From assembly GCF_013870595.1 (NCBI RefSeq), contig NZ_JACBWZ010000006.1:1-34631 (forward strand): a stretch of DNA of 34,631 nucleotides. The letters are read 5' to 3'. This DNA is from Streptomyces sp. WELS2. Lineage in GTDB: Bacteria > Actinomycetota > Actinomycetes > Streptomycetales > Streptomycetaceae. Positions 21,385 to 29,752 of the stretch are shown here, piece after piece; position 1 is the stretch's first letter, and every line of letters starts with the position of its first letter. A model generated the notes under the pieces. It saw nothing but the letters and a program-made list of their open reading frames with translations, was not told the DNA's origin and ran no database searches. The position numbers were made by a program, and so were the translations under genes.

Positions 21385-21418
21385 GGAGCGCTCCGCGGAC
21401 TGCCGGAGCGCTCCGGCA
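21385..21418. promoter_or_regulatory. Two identical palindromes 20 bp apart upstream of lysR
   Basis: GGAGCGCTCC occurs at 21385-21394 and again at 21405-21414. The second copy extends to an 18-bp perfect palindrome, TGCCGGAGCGCTCCGGCA (21401-21418). The centre-to-centre distance of 20 bp places both on the same helix face. Position upstream of the minus-strand lysR start suggests an operator pair; part may be secondary structure after the SDR terminator. Confidence 0.45.
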
Positions 21419-21434
21419 GGCCCGGCACGGCGAA

Positions 21435-21467
21435 GGGCCGTCGCCGCAGAGTCCGCGGCGACGGCCC
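21435..21467 (-). terminator. Terminator hairpin after the SDR gene
   Basis: GGGCCGTCGCCGC (21435-21447) is an exact 13-bp complement of 21455-21467, with a 7-nt loop. It lies 22 bp past the SDR stop on the minus strand, ending the ThDP-SDR unit. Confidence 0.8.
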
Positions 21468-21489
21468 CCGGGTGCCGGCTGGGCGCCGC

Positions 21490-22242
21490 TCAGGGACCCA
21501 GGAACAGCCCGCCGGCGACGTCGATGCGCTGGCCGGTGACCCAGCGGGCGTCGTCCGAGGCGAAGAACGCCACCGCGTCGGCGATGTCCGCAGGCGCTCC
21601 GATCCGGCCCAGCGCGGTCATGGCGATCGCGTTCGCCGTCGCCTCGGCGTCCACTTCCATCCACGGGTTCATGTCCGTGTCGGTGATGCCCGGGGACACC
21701 GAGTTGACCGTGATGCCCTGCGGGCCCAGGCTCTTGGCCAGGGTCCGGGTCATGACGTCCACCGCCCCCTTGGTCATCGAGTAGACGACCTGGGGGATCG
21801 CCATCCAGGTCACCCCGGAGGAGATGTTGACGACCCGTGACCCCTTCCCCAGCACCGGCAGCAGCCGCTGCACCAGGAAGAACGGCGCGCGGACGTTCAC
21901 CGCGAACATCCGGTCGAACTCGGTTCCGTCCGCCTCCTCCAGCGTGCCGCCGAACAGCGCCGCGTTGTTGACCAGCACGTCCAGCTGCCCGCCGCCGAGC
22001 CACGGCAGCAGCTGGGACACCACCTGCTCGACGCCGTCGCCGGCGGACAGGTCCGCCCGCACCGTGACCGCCTGCCCTCCGTCGCGCCGGATGGTGTCCA
22101 CCACCTCGTTCGCGGCGTCCGCGCTGCCGTTGTAGTGGACCGCCACCCGCGCCCCGTCGGCCGCCAGCCGGGTGGCGATGGCCCGGCCGATCCCCCGAGA
22201 GGCGCCGGTGACCAGCGCTGTCCTGCCCTGCAACTGTGCCAT
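21490..22242 (-). CDS. Short-chain dehydrogenase/reductase (SDR)
   Basis: 250 aa, a classical SDR. The NAD(P)-binding TGASRGIG motif is near residues 13-20, with VNNAA following. Catalytic Ser lies in NISSGVTW and the YxxxK pair in VYSMTKG. The C-terminal WVTGQRIDVAGG is typical of FabG-like 3-oxoacyl or ketone reductases. It probably reduces a carbonyl or oxidises an alcohol made by its partner ThDP enzyme; the substrate is unknown. ATG with GGGAGGAA upstream, 23 nt after the stop of the ThDP gene, so the two form a two-gene unit that ends in a strong terminator. Confidence 0.93.
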   Translation of the reverse strand: MAQLQGRTALVTGASRGIGRAIATRLAADGARVAVHYNGSADAANEVVDTIRRDGGQAVTVRADLSAGDGVEQVVSQLLPWLGGGQLDVLVNNAALFGGTLEEADGTEFDRMFAVNVRAPFFLVQRLLPVLGKGSRVVNISSGVTWMAIPQVVYSMTKGAVDVMTRTLAKSLGPQGITVNSVSPGITDTDMNPWMEVDAEATANAIAMTALGRIGAPADIADAVAFFASDDARWVTGQRIDVAGGLFLGP

Positions 22243-22265
22243 GTCATTTCCTCCCGGCGCGGCCA

Positions 22266-23921
22266 CTACAGACGGAACAGGCCGGGGTCGGCCACCACGA
22301 CGTCCAGGAGCATGGGCCCGTCCGCGGACATCGCCGTCTTCAGGGCCGCCTGCAGCTGTTCCGGCGTCTCGATCCGCTCGGCGGGGCAGCCGAAGCCGCG
22401 CGCCAGCTGGGCCATGTCGACGCCGCTCAGGTCCCAGCCGTCCTGCCAGGCGTTCTGCCCGGCCTCGTCCAGGTAGTACTTCAGCGACAGGTATCCCGAG
22501 TTGTTCGGGATGACGAAGGTGACCGGCAGGTTGTAGCGCGCCGCGGTCCACAGCGCGTGCAGCGTGTACTGCGCCGAGCCCTCACCGGTGACGACCACGA
22601 CCCGCTGGTCCGGCCTGGCCACCGCGTAGCCGACGCCGCCGGCGAACGGGAAGCCCAGAGCACCGCTGGCCGTGGCGAAGTAGCCGTTCTGCGGGCCGAG
22701 CGGCAGCTGCTCGTGGAAGTCGGCCCGGGCGATCGGCAGCTCCTCGAACACCTGCGCGTCCTCGGGCAGGACCTGGGCCAGCTGGTGGAACAGGTAGGCC
22801 TGCGACAGAGGCGTCGACGGCTCGGGCACCGCCACCTCCGCCCGCTGCACCGCGGGCGCCGCCGCACGCTCGCGCTGCACGGTCAGCGGAACCAGGTCCC
22901 GCACCGCCTGCGCCGGCGGGCAGACCACCGCGCTGTCCGCCAGCGACCACGCGGCGGCCTCCGGGTCGTCGGTGACGTGGATGACCCTGGTGCCCTCCGG
23001 CAGCCGCGGCTGGTCGCTCTGGTCGAGCTGCGCCGGGGCGGTGGAGAACAGGTCCGAGGTGGTGAACAGCGTGAACGTCGGGCTGCCCAGCACGACCACC
23101 ACGTCGTGCTCCGCCAGGCGCTGGTTGATCAGCTCCGGCAGCGGGGCCAGCACCCCGCCGAACAGCGGGTGGGTCTCCGGGAAGCTGCCGCGCGGCCACA
23201 CCGGGCTGCCGTACACCGTGGCGTTCAGCCGCTCCGCCAGCCGCACCAGCTCCGTGCGCGCACCGCCGATCTCCACGCCGGGACCGGCGACGAGGGCCGG
23301 CCGCTCGGCGCCGTTGAGCGCCTCGGCGATCTCCGAGATCACCGCGGGGTCGGGGACGACGGCGCTGCGCACCGTGCGCGGCTTCAGCGGCGTCGGGCTC
23401 GCCGGGCGCACCCAGTCGTCCTCGGGCACCGCCACGAACACCGGGCCGGCCGGGGCCTGCGCCGCGATGTGGTAGGCCTTCTCGATCAGCGCCGGGATGT
23501 CCTGCGGGCGGGCCGGCTCACCGGACCACTTGATGTACGGCCGGGGCAGCGAAGGCGCCTCCGTGGCGTTGAGGAAGGGCTCGCCGAGCAGCAGCTTGCG
23601 GGCCTGCTGGCCGCCGAGGATGACCATCGGGGTGTGCGCGCTGGCCGCGGTGTAGACCGAGCCCATGGCGTTGCCGAGGCCCGGACCGCCGTTGATGATC
23701 ACCAGTGAGGGCTTGCCGGTGGCCTGCGCATAGCCGTCCGCCATGCCGACCACGCTCGACTCGTGCAGGCCGGTGACGAACTTGAAGTCGTCGGGCCACT
23801 CGTCGAAGAGCTTCATCTCGGTGTGGCTGGGGTTGCTGAAAATCGTGGTCAGGCCCAGCTGGCGCAAGAGGTCCAGCGTGGCGTCCCGCACGGTGCGGAA
23901 CCCTGCTCCATCCTGTGTCAC
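22266..23921 (-). CDS. Benzoylformate decarboxylase-like ThDP enzyme with altered catalytic positions
   Basis: 551 aa from the second GTG, which has AGGAG 5 nt upstream; an in-frame GTG 6 nt earlier overlaps that site. It is closest in feel to benzoylformate decarboxylase (GADGYAQAT-like block; NAMGS; GQQARKLL; LPRPYIKWS). The cofactor Glu is kept (E54 in GLHESSVVG), as is the ThDP motif (GEG at 446, NN at 473-474). The three acid/base residues of P. putida BFD are not: S26 aligns with H33, H70 with N77, and H281 with Phe in SPTFTLF. A different substrate or carboligation rather than simple decarboxylation is plausible. It is the first gene of a unit with the SDR, divergent from the ABM operon. 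Confidence 0.88.
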   Translation of the reverse strand: MTQDGAGFRTVRDATLDLLRQLGLTTIFSNPSHTEMKLFDEWPDDFKFVTGLHESSVVGMADGYAQATGKPSLVIINGGPGLGNAMGSVYTAASAHTPMVILGGQQARKLLLGEPFLNATEAPSLPRPYIKWSGEPARPQDIPALIEKAYHIAAQAPAGPVFVAVPEDDWVRPASPTPLKPRTVRSAVVPDPAVISEIAEALNGAERPALVAGPGVEIGGARTELVRLAERLNATVYGSPVWPRGSFPETHPLFGGVLAPLPELINQRLAEHDVVVVLGSPTFTLFTTSDLFSTAPAQLDQSDQPRLPEGTRVIHVTDDPEAAAWSLADSAVVCPPAQAVRDLVPLTVQRERAAAPAVQRAEVAVPEPSTPLSQAYLFHQLAQVLPEDAQVFEELPIARADFHEQLPLGPQNGYFATASGALGFPFAGGVGYAVARPDQRVVVVTGEGSAQYTLHALWTAARYNLPVTFVIPNNSGYLSLKYYLDEAGQNAWQDGWDLSGVDMAQLARGFGCPAERIETPEQLQAALKTAMSADGPMLLDVVVADPGLFRL

Positions 23922-24218
23922 GGTCACTCCTGCCTCGTAACGGTCGGGCCGATCCGGGAGCGCCGAGCCGTACCCGTATGCCGCAGTGTCAATTGCAGGC
24001 TCAGTTCACGCGGCCCGCCGCCGCAAGAACAGGACGGCAATTCATGGCTACTTCGTCAGCTAGCGCTCGGATTCCAGTCCCGACTTAACGACCTGTCGGC
24101 TTCTGCTCTGCCCGGCCTGGCCTCGCCGCCAGGGAGTACTTAGCGTCGTTGCCACGGGCCGGTTCAGGCCCGCGGCGGCAATGCGATCGGCCACGCCAAT
24201 CCGACGAGGAGAGCAGCG
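23922..24218. promoter_or_regulatory. Divergent promoter region between the ThDP2 and ABM operons
   Basis: 297 bp with no gene. On the minus strand, TTGACA (complement of 23987-23992) lies 66-71 bp upstream of the ThDP start and is a plausible -35; no good -10 was found at 16-18 bp. On the plus strand, TACTTAG near 24136 is a possible -10 for the ABM operon. CGGGCC/GGCCCG (24155-24172) forms a small hairpin in the plus-strand leader. CTACTTCGTCA at 24048-24058 also occurs upstream of lysR (21368-21378). Confidence 0.45.
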
Positions 24219-24539
24219 GTGACCATACCCATAGCGGTGCTGGGATTTGCCAGCGCCCGTCCGGAGAAATCCGCGGAGTTGCAGGATGCCCTCCTGGCCC
24301 TCGCCGACCGCGCCCGCCGGGAGCCCGGATGCATCGACTACCGGGTACACCGGGCGTCCGACGACAAGGACATGCTCGTGTTCTACGAGGTCTGGCGCAG
24401 CCAGGAGGACCTCGACGTACACCTCGCGCTGCCCTACGTGGCCGACTTCATGGCCGAGCGGATGACCTACCTGCGGTGTGACATCGACCACCGTGTGCTG
24501 GAGGTCTGCGAAGGCGTGAGTGCCGAGGAGGACCGGTGA
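24219..24539 (+). CDS. Antibiotic biosynthesis monooxygenase (ABM)-like protein
   Basis: 106 aa, a single dimeric alpha+beta-barrel domain. Typical ABM/YgiN marks are the opening strand VLGFASARPEKSAELQDALLAL, the turn REPGCIDYRVHRASDD, and MLVFYEVWRSQEDLDVHLALPYV. These small cofactor-independent enzymes oxidise quinol-type substrates or degrade heme; many are only accessory proteins. Start at GTG 24219 with GAGGAGAG upstream. Its stop overlaps the cupin start by 4 nt. It is the first gene of a five-gene plus-strand operon. Confidence 0.85.
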   Translation: MTIPIAVLGFASARPEKSAELQDALLALADRARREPGCIDYRVHRASDDKDMLVFYEVWRSQEDLDVHLALPYVADFMAERMTYLRCDIDHRVLEVCEGVSAEEDR

Positions 24540-25057
24540 CCGGAGCGGAAGACGTGCTGCACCTGCGCCCGGAGGGCGGCCGGACGATCTGGTTCGGAGA
24601 CGCCGTCTACTCGTTCAAGGCGACCAGGGAGTCCACCGGCGGCCGGCTCACCCTCGCCGAGGCGTCCGTTCCCCCCGGGAGCGGCCCGCCCCCGCACCTG
24701 CACCGGGAACTCGACGAAGCCTTCTACATCCTGTCGGGGCAGTTCGAATTCCTCTCCGGGGACAGCACTTTCGAGGCCGGCCCCGGAGACTTCGTCTACA
24801 TACCGCACGGCGTCAGGCACCGCTTCCGGAATTCCGGAACCCATTACGGTCGCCTGATCTTCCTTTTCACGCCCGGTGGGATGGACGAATACTTCGCTGA
24901 AATCGGAGAAACGGCCCGCGCGGGAGTCGCCCCGGCCCCGCTGACACCCGAGCAGATCCGGTTGATCGGCGACCTGGCGCCCCGGCACGGCCTTGTCCTT
25001 CATCCGCCCGCCCAGCCAGACGCACACGGCTCGACTTCACCGAAGGGTGCGCCATGA
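24536..25057 (+). CDS. Cupin-domain protein
   Basis: 173 aa. Both cupin motifs are intact: motif 1 is PPHLHRELDEAFYILSGQFEF, with the two His and Glu metal ligands; motif 2 is GDFVYIPHGVRHRF, with the third His. A metal-bound beta-barrel (dioxygenase, isomerase or cyclase) is likely. After the barrel there is a helical tail (about 115-155), as in quercetinase-like and sugar-type monocupins. GTG start overlapping the ABM stop by 4 nt; its stop overlaps the next start by 4 nt. Codon use is slightly less GC-biased near its 3' half (GAATTCCGGAACCCATTA). The substrate is not predictable. Confidence 0.88.
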   Translation: MTGAEDVLHLRPEGGRTIWFGDAVYSFKATRESTGGRLTLAEASVPPGSGPPPHLHRELDEAFYILSGQFEFLSGDSTFEAGPGDFVYIPHGVRHRFRNSGTHYGRLIFLFTPGGMDEYFAEIGETARAGVAPAPLTPEQIRLIGDLAPRHGLVLHPPAQPDAHGSTSPKGAP

Positions 25058-26502
25058 CCGACACACAGACAACGCACAGGGTCGTCCGGGACTACTTCAC
25101 CGCCCTGGAACGGGGTGACCTCGACGGCGCCCTGTCCCTGCTCTCTCCCGACATCGACTTCACCCTGCCCCAGGACCAGTGGAACGCCGTCATCCCCTAC
25201 CTGGGCCGCCACCGCGGCCGGGACGCCGTCCGTGAGGCGTTCGCCGTCCGCGGTGAGACCACCGAGGTCCTCGAATACGAGCTGCGCGACCTGCGCGCCC
25301 AGGGGGACACCGCCGTCGCCGTCATCTACACCAAGGCCCGGCACACCCGTACCGGTGAACCGTTCGAGATCGAGGACGCCCATGTGCTCGTCGTCGGCGA
25401 CGACGAGCACATCGTCTCCTGGAAGGTGTACTTCGACCCCAACGGCGAGGTCGCGGCGTTCACCAAGGACCGCGAGGAGCGCCTCGCCGCAGCCGTCGCC
25501 GCGGGCGACCGCGAGCTGGCCGCCGAGCTGCTGCGCTTCGGCGGCGACGTCGACCACCGTGACCCCGCCAGCGGCCTGACCCTGCTCATGACCGCCGCCG
25601 GCCGCGCCGACCTGCCCATGGTCCGCCTGCTGCTGGACGCCGGCGCCGACGTCTACGCCGCCGACAGCGGAGCCGGCGCCACCGCGCTGCACAAGGCCTG
25701 CCAGGGCGGCAGTCTGCCGGTCGTGCAGGCGCTCGTCGAGGCCGGCGCCTTCATCGACGCGGTGGCACCCACCACCGGCCACACGCCCGTCATGGACGCG
25801 GTGTGGTTCAAGTACCCGGAGATCGCCAAGTACCTGGTCGACCGCGGTGCCGGCCTCAACCTCAGCACCCACTACGGCTTCTCCCTCCAGCAGCACTTCG
25901 AGTACGAGCTCAACGTCAACGAGTCCGGCAAGGAGGACCTGCTGCTGGCGGAGAAGTACCTGCGCGAGCGCCAGGAGTCCGACGCCGCCAAGGCCGCCTC
26001 GCAGAAGCTGATGGCCGCGGTGACCGCCGGGGACGCCGCCGAGGTGCGCCGCCTGCTCGCCGCCGGCGCCGAGGTCGACGAGCGGTTCCCGATCGTCAAC
26101 GGCTTCAACGACGCACACACCCCGCTGCTGGTCGCCGCCCGGGACGGGCACACCGAGATCGTGCGGATCCTCCTCGAGGCCGGTGCCGACGTGAACGCGA
26201 CGGAGCCCACCTTCGGCGCCGTGCCGCTCCACAAGGCCGTCTACAACGGCCACGTGGAGTCCACCCGCATCATCGCCTCCTGGCCCGGCGTGGACCTGGA
26301 CTTCCAGGGCGCCACCAACGGCTACACCCCCCTCCACGACGCGCTGTGGCACGGCTACGAGGAGTGCTCGCTCGCCGTCCTGGAGGCCGGCGCCGACCTG
26401 CACCTGGTGGGCCACGACGGCAAGACCCCGCTGGACCTCGCCACCGAGGTCTTCGGCACCGGCCACCGGGTCACCGAAGCGATCCGCAACCGCCTCGCCT
26501 GA
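25054..26502 (+). CDS. SnoaL-like domain fused to ankyrin repeats
   Basis: 482 aa. Residues 1 to about 135 form a SnoaL/NTF2-like domain ([56 protein letters not shown]). From about 145 there are eight or nine ankyrin repeats, for example [72 protein letters not shown] and [26 protein letters not shown] spacer of about 50 residues ([27 protein letters not shown]) breaks the solenoid in the middle. The SnoaL part may be a small cyclase, isomerase or ligand-binding cone, with the ankyrins as a docking surface. ATG overlaps the cupin stop by 4 nt. There is no signal peptide, so it is cytoplasmic. Confidence 0.88.
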   Translation: MTDTQTTHRVVRDYFTALERGDLDGALSLLSPDIDFTLPQDQWNAVIPYLGRHRGRDAVREAFAVRGETTEVLEYELRDLRAQGDTAVAVIYTKARHTRTGEPFEIEDAHVLVVGDDEHIVSWKVYFDPNGEVAAFTKDREERLAAAVAAGDRELAAELLRFGGDVDHRDPASGLTLLMTAAGRADLPMVRLLLDAGADVYAADSGAGATALHKACQGGSLPVVQALVEAGAFIDAVAPTTGHTPVMDAVWFKYPEIAKYLVDRGAGLNLSTHYGFSLQQHFEYELNVNESGKEDLLLAEKYLRERQESDAAKAASQKLMAAVTAGDAAEVRRLLAAGAEVDERFPIVNGFNDAHTPLLVAARDGHTEIVRILLEAGADVNATEPTFGAVPLHKAVYNGHVESTRIIASWPGVDLDFQGATNGYTPLHDALWHGYEECSLAVLEAGADLHLVGHDGKTPLDLATEVFGTGHRVTEAIRNRLA

Positions 26503-26526
26503 CCCCGGACACTCAGGAGGAAGACC

Positions 26527-26958
26527 ATGGGCGTTCCCCCCAGGGAACGGATCACCGCCGCCGTCCGCGACTTCCTGGCATGCCTGGAACGCAAGGACAT
26601 CGACTCCTGGATCCGCCTCTGGGATCCCGCCGGCGAGCAGTTCTACCCCTACGGCACCGAGATGTTCCCGCCGCACCTCGCCGGCCGCGACGCGGTCCAC
26701 GAGCGCTGGAAGTCGATGCCCGACATGTTCGAGACGCTGAGCTTCCCGCTGCTGGACCTGTGGGTCGACGGGGACACCGCCATCGCCCGTTTCGACGGCC
26801 ACCTGGTCAAGAAGGACGGGAGCGTCTACCGCAACAGCTACATCTGCACCTTCACCTTCACCGAAGCCGGCCTGATCCGCCGTTACCGCGAGTACTTCGA
26901 CCCGATCCTCGCCGGCGCCGCGTTCGGCCTCGCCGAGACCACCTACCTGTCGTCCTGA
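26527..26958 (+). CDS. SnoaL/NTF2-like protein
   Basis: 143 aa. It has the cone-shaped NTF2-like pattern: an N-terminal helix pair ([37 protein letters not shown] in order), GRDAVHERW, then the beta-sheet ([39 protein letters not shown]). The closing [10 protein letters not shown] is typical of SnoaL-type polyketide cyclase and isomerase relatives. It resembles the N-terminal domain of its upstream neighbour, and the pair probably arose by duplication. ATG with CAGGAGGAAG upstream, 24 nt after the ankyrin gene. Catalytic activity is not assured. Confidence 0.85.
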   Translation: MGVPPRERITAAVRDFLACLERKDIDSWIRLWDPAGEQFYPYGTEMFPPHLAGRDAVHERWKSMPDMFETLSFPLLDLWVDGDTAIARFDGHLVKKDGSVYRNSYICTFTFTEAGLIRRYREYFDPILAGAAFGLAETTYLSS

Positions 26959-26975
26959 CAAGGAGCCACCGACCC

Positions 26976-29489
26976 GTGAAGGCCGTCGTCATGGCAGGGG
27001 GCGAGGGCACCCGCCTGCGCCCGCTCACCGCGAACCTCCCCAAGCCGCTGCTCCCGGTCGCCAACCGGCCGATCATGGAGCACGTGCTGCGCCTACTACG
27101 CAAACACGGCTTGCGCGAAACGGTGGTCACCGTCCAGTTCCTCGCCCAGCTCGTCCGCAACCGGTTCGGTACCGGGGACGAGCTGGGCATGGAACTGACC
27201 TACGCGCACGAGGAACGTCCGCTGGGCACGGCGGGCAGCGTCAAGAACGCCGAGAGCGCCTTGAAGGACGACACCTTCCTGGTCATCTCCGGCGACGCGC
27301 TCACCGACTTCGACCTCGGTGAGCTGGTCCGCTTCCACAAGGAAAAGGGCGCCCTGGTCACCGTCTGCCTGACCCGGGTCCCCAACCCCCTCGAGTTCGG
27401 CATCACCATCACCGACGACGACGGCAGGGTCGAACGCTTCCTGGAGAAGCCCACCTGGGGACAGGTGTTCTCCGACACCGTCAACACCGGCATCTACGTG
27501 ATGGAACCCGAGGTCCTCGACTACATCGAGGCCGGCACCGCCACCGACTGGTCCACCGACGTCTTCCCCCGTCTCCTGGAGGAGGGCCGTCCGATCTACG
27601 GCTATGTCGCCGACGGCTACTGGGAGGACATCGGCACCCTGGAGAGCTACGCCAAGGCGCAGGCCGACGTCCTCGACGGCCGTGTCGGCGTCACCGTCGA
27701 CGGCTTCGAACTCTCCCCCGGCGTATGGATCGGTGAGGGCGCCGACATCTCGCCCGACGCCCACCTCCAAGGCCCGCTGTGCATCGGACCGAATGTCAAG
27801 GTGGAGGCCTCCGCCACGCTCCTGCCCTACACGGTGGTCGGAGCCAACACCGTCGTCTGCGAGGGCGCGCAGCTGCACCGCGCCATCCTGCACGAGGACG
27901 TGTACGTCGGCCCTTCCGCGGACCTGCGGGGCAGCGTGGTGGGCAAGAAGACCGAGATCATGCGGGCCGCCCGGCTCAACGAAGGCGCTGTCACCGGGGA
28001 GTCCTGCCTCATCGGCGCCGAGGCAGTCATCGCCGAACAGGTGCGCATCTACCAGTCGAAGACCATAGAACCGGGCAGCCTGGTCAATTCCTCCCTCATC
28101 TGGGAGCCGCGGGCCCAGGCCCAGCGCTTCGGCAGCAAGGGCGTCTCCGGCCTGCTCAACATCGAGGTCACGCCCGAGGTCGCGGTCCGGGTGGCGTCCG
28201 CCTTCGCCACCTCGCTGAGCAAGGACGCCGCGGTCACCGTCGCCCGGGACCACTCCCGCGGGGCGCAGGCCCTGCAGCTCGCGCTGATCTCGGCTCTGCA
28301 GTCCAGCGCCGTCCACGTGCACCACCTTGAGAACGTCCCCCTTCCGGTGGCGCGCCACCACACCGGCCGCAGCGGTGGCGCCGGCATCTTCGTACGCACC
28401 ACCGCGGGCGTCCGAGACAGTGTCGACATCCTCCTGCTCGACGAGGCCGGCAGCGACCTCGGCCCTGCGGTCCAGCGCAAGCTCGACCGCCTCTTCGCAC
28501 GCCAGGAGTACCGCCGTGCCTTCCCCGGTGAGATCGGCGCGCTCGCCCTTCCGCCCCGCGTCCTGGACACCTACGCCGACTCCTTGTTCAGCGCGGTCGA
28601 CACCTCGGGCGTCGCCGGGTCCGGCATGAAGATCGTGGTGGACAACGCGAACGGAAGCGCCGGCATCGTCCTGCCTGTCGTCTTCGGGCGGCTCGGCATC
28701 GAATCCCTGGTCGTCAACACCGGTCTGGAGGAGACGAAGCCGACCGAGACCCCGCAGGAGCGCGCCGAAGGCCTGGAGGCACTCGGCCGGCTCGTCGCCT
28801 CCGCCCGTGCCTCGCTCGGAGTCAGATTCGACCCCGTGGCCGAACGGCTGTCCCTCGTCGACGAACGCGGTCAGGTCATCGACGACCACCGCGCGCTGCT
28901 CACCTTCGTCAGCCTCTTGGTCGGCGACGGACTGGCGGGCCCGCTGGTGCTCGCTGCCCCGGTGAGCCGCTGGGCCGAGGAAGCCGCCCGGCGGGGCGGC
29001 GCCCAGGTGCACCGCGCGGGGATCCTGCCCGCCGAGCTCTCCGCCGAGGTGCAGCGCACCCGCGCCGCGTGGGCGGGCGACGGGAAGGGCGGTTTCATCG
29101 TTCCCGCCGTCTCGCCGGGCTTCGACGCGGTAGCCGCTCTCGTCCAGTTGATCGGTCTGCTGGCCCGCAGCCGGGACCCCCTGAGCAAGGTCGAGGCCCG
29201 CATCCCCGCCATCCACGTCCAGGAACGCGAACACCCCACGCCCTGGTCCGCCATGGGCACCGTCATGCGCCAGGCTGTGGAGGAAGCCACGCGCCGCGAT
29301 CTGATCACGGAATCCGTCGGCGGCATCCGCGTCACCGACCACGACGGCCGCTGGATCCTCGTCCTTCCTGACCCCGACCACCCCACCACCCGCCTGTGGG
29401 CCGAGGGCACCACCGCCGCCGCCACCCAGGCGCTTCTCGACGACTGGACCACTGTGCTGTTCACGGATCCGAGCCACCCTCACCTGTGA
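26976..29489 (+). CDS. GDP-mannose pyrophosphorylase-like enzyme with degenerate phosphomannomutase domain
   Basis: 837 aa, GTG start with AAGGAG upstream, 17 nt after the SnoaL gene. Three parts: a nucleotidyltransferase (1 to about 235) with [14 protein letters not shown]23 in [18 protein letters not shown] and FLEKP; a left-handed beta-helix (about 245-370) with hexapeptide repeats; and a phosphohexomutase-like region (about 385-837). In the last part the phosphoserine loop (TASHNP type) reads IFVRTTAG, and the metal loop (DGDADR type) reads DPVAER (619-624), so mutase activity is unlikely. Actinobacteria carry similar long ManC-like proteins. It should supply GDP-mannose or another NDP-sugar. 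It closes the operon, and no clear terminator follows within 100 bp. Confidence 0.88.
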   Translation: MKAVVMAGGEGTRLRPLTANLPKPLLPVANRPIMEHVLRLLRKHGLRETVVTVQFLAQLVRNRFGTGDELGMELTYAHEERPLGTAGSVKNAESALKDDTFLVISGDALTDFDLGELVRFHKEKGALVTVCLTRVPNPLEFGITITDDDGRVERFLEKPTWGQVFSDTVNTGIYVMEPEVLDYIEAGTATDWSTDVFPRLLEEGRPIYGYVADGYWEDIGTLESYAKAQADVLDGRVGVTVDGFELSPGVWIGEGADISPDAHLQGPLCIGPNVKVEASATLLPYTVVGANTVVCEGAQLHRAILHEDVYVGPSADLRGSVVGKKTEIMRAARLNEGAVTGESCLIGAEAVIAEQVRIYQSKTIEPGSLVNSSLIWEPRAQAQRFGSKGVSGLLNIEVTPEVAVRVASAFATSLSKDAAVTVARDHSRGAQALQLALISALQSSAVHVHHLENVPLPVARHHTGRSGGAGIFVRTTAGVRDSVDILLLDEAGSDLGPAVQRKLDRLFARQEYRRAFPGEIGALALPPRVLDTYADSLFSAVDTSGVAGSGMKIVVDNANGSAGIVLPVVFGRLGIESLVVNTGLEETKPTETPQERAEGLEALGRLVASARASLGVRFDPVAERLSLVDERGQVIDDHRALLTFVSLLVGDGLAGPLVLAAPVSRWAEEAARRGGAQVHRAGILPAELSAEVQRTRAAWAGDGKGGFIVPAVSPGFDAVAALVQLIGLLARSRDPLSKVEARIPAIHVQEREHPTPWSAMGTVMRQAVEEATRRDLITESVGGIRVTDHDGRWILVLPDPDHPTTRLWAEGTTAAATQALLDDWTTVLFTDPSHPHL

Positions 29490-29581
29490 TCCCCACTCGT
29501 TTCGCCGATCCGGCTCGCTACGACGATCAGTGCGGCAATATCCTTCGCGCGGTGGGTCGGTGACACGGCCCTGCGGTCGGT

Positions 29582-29752
29582 GCGCAGGCGGTGCCGCCGG
29601 GTACGCGGATCAACCCGGTCGAGGTGGACGCGGACAGCGCGTGGCGCTATGCGGAGCTCGGAGTGGACCGGCTGCTGGTCTACCCGCTGCCGCTGGAGGA
29701 CCCTGCCGAGGTGAGCGCGTTTCTGCAGCGGCACGCCGGTCTCGCACGCTGA
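29582..29752 (+). pseudogene. C-terminal remnant of an LLM-type oxidoreductase
   Basis: An open stretch without its own start encodes INPVEVDADSAWRYAELGV, then DRLLVYPLPLEDPAEVSAFL and a normal end before TGA. The A-E-L-G-V-D-R-L block followed by a short C-terminal helix is typical of the end of luciferase-like flavin/F420 oxidoreductases. The barrel and N-terminus are absent upstream, where manC-like ends. It is probably debris of a deleted gene. Confidence 0.6.

Noticed and set aside
25000-26961. Long minus-strand open frame opposite the SnoaL-ankyrin gene
   Set aside because: Antisense shadow; the plus strand has clear ankyrin and SnoaL motifs and overlapping start/stop coupling.
25803-29489. 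Reading the GDP-mannose enzyme as 1228 aa
   Set aside because: The extension runs through two real genes in another frame and is proline/arginine-rich; the GTG at 26976 has a ribosome-binding site.
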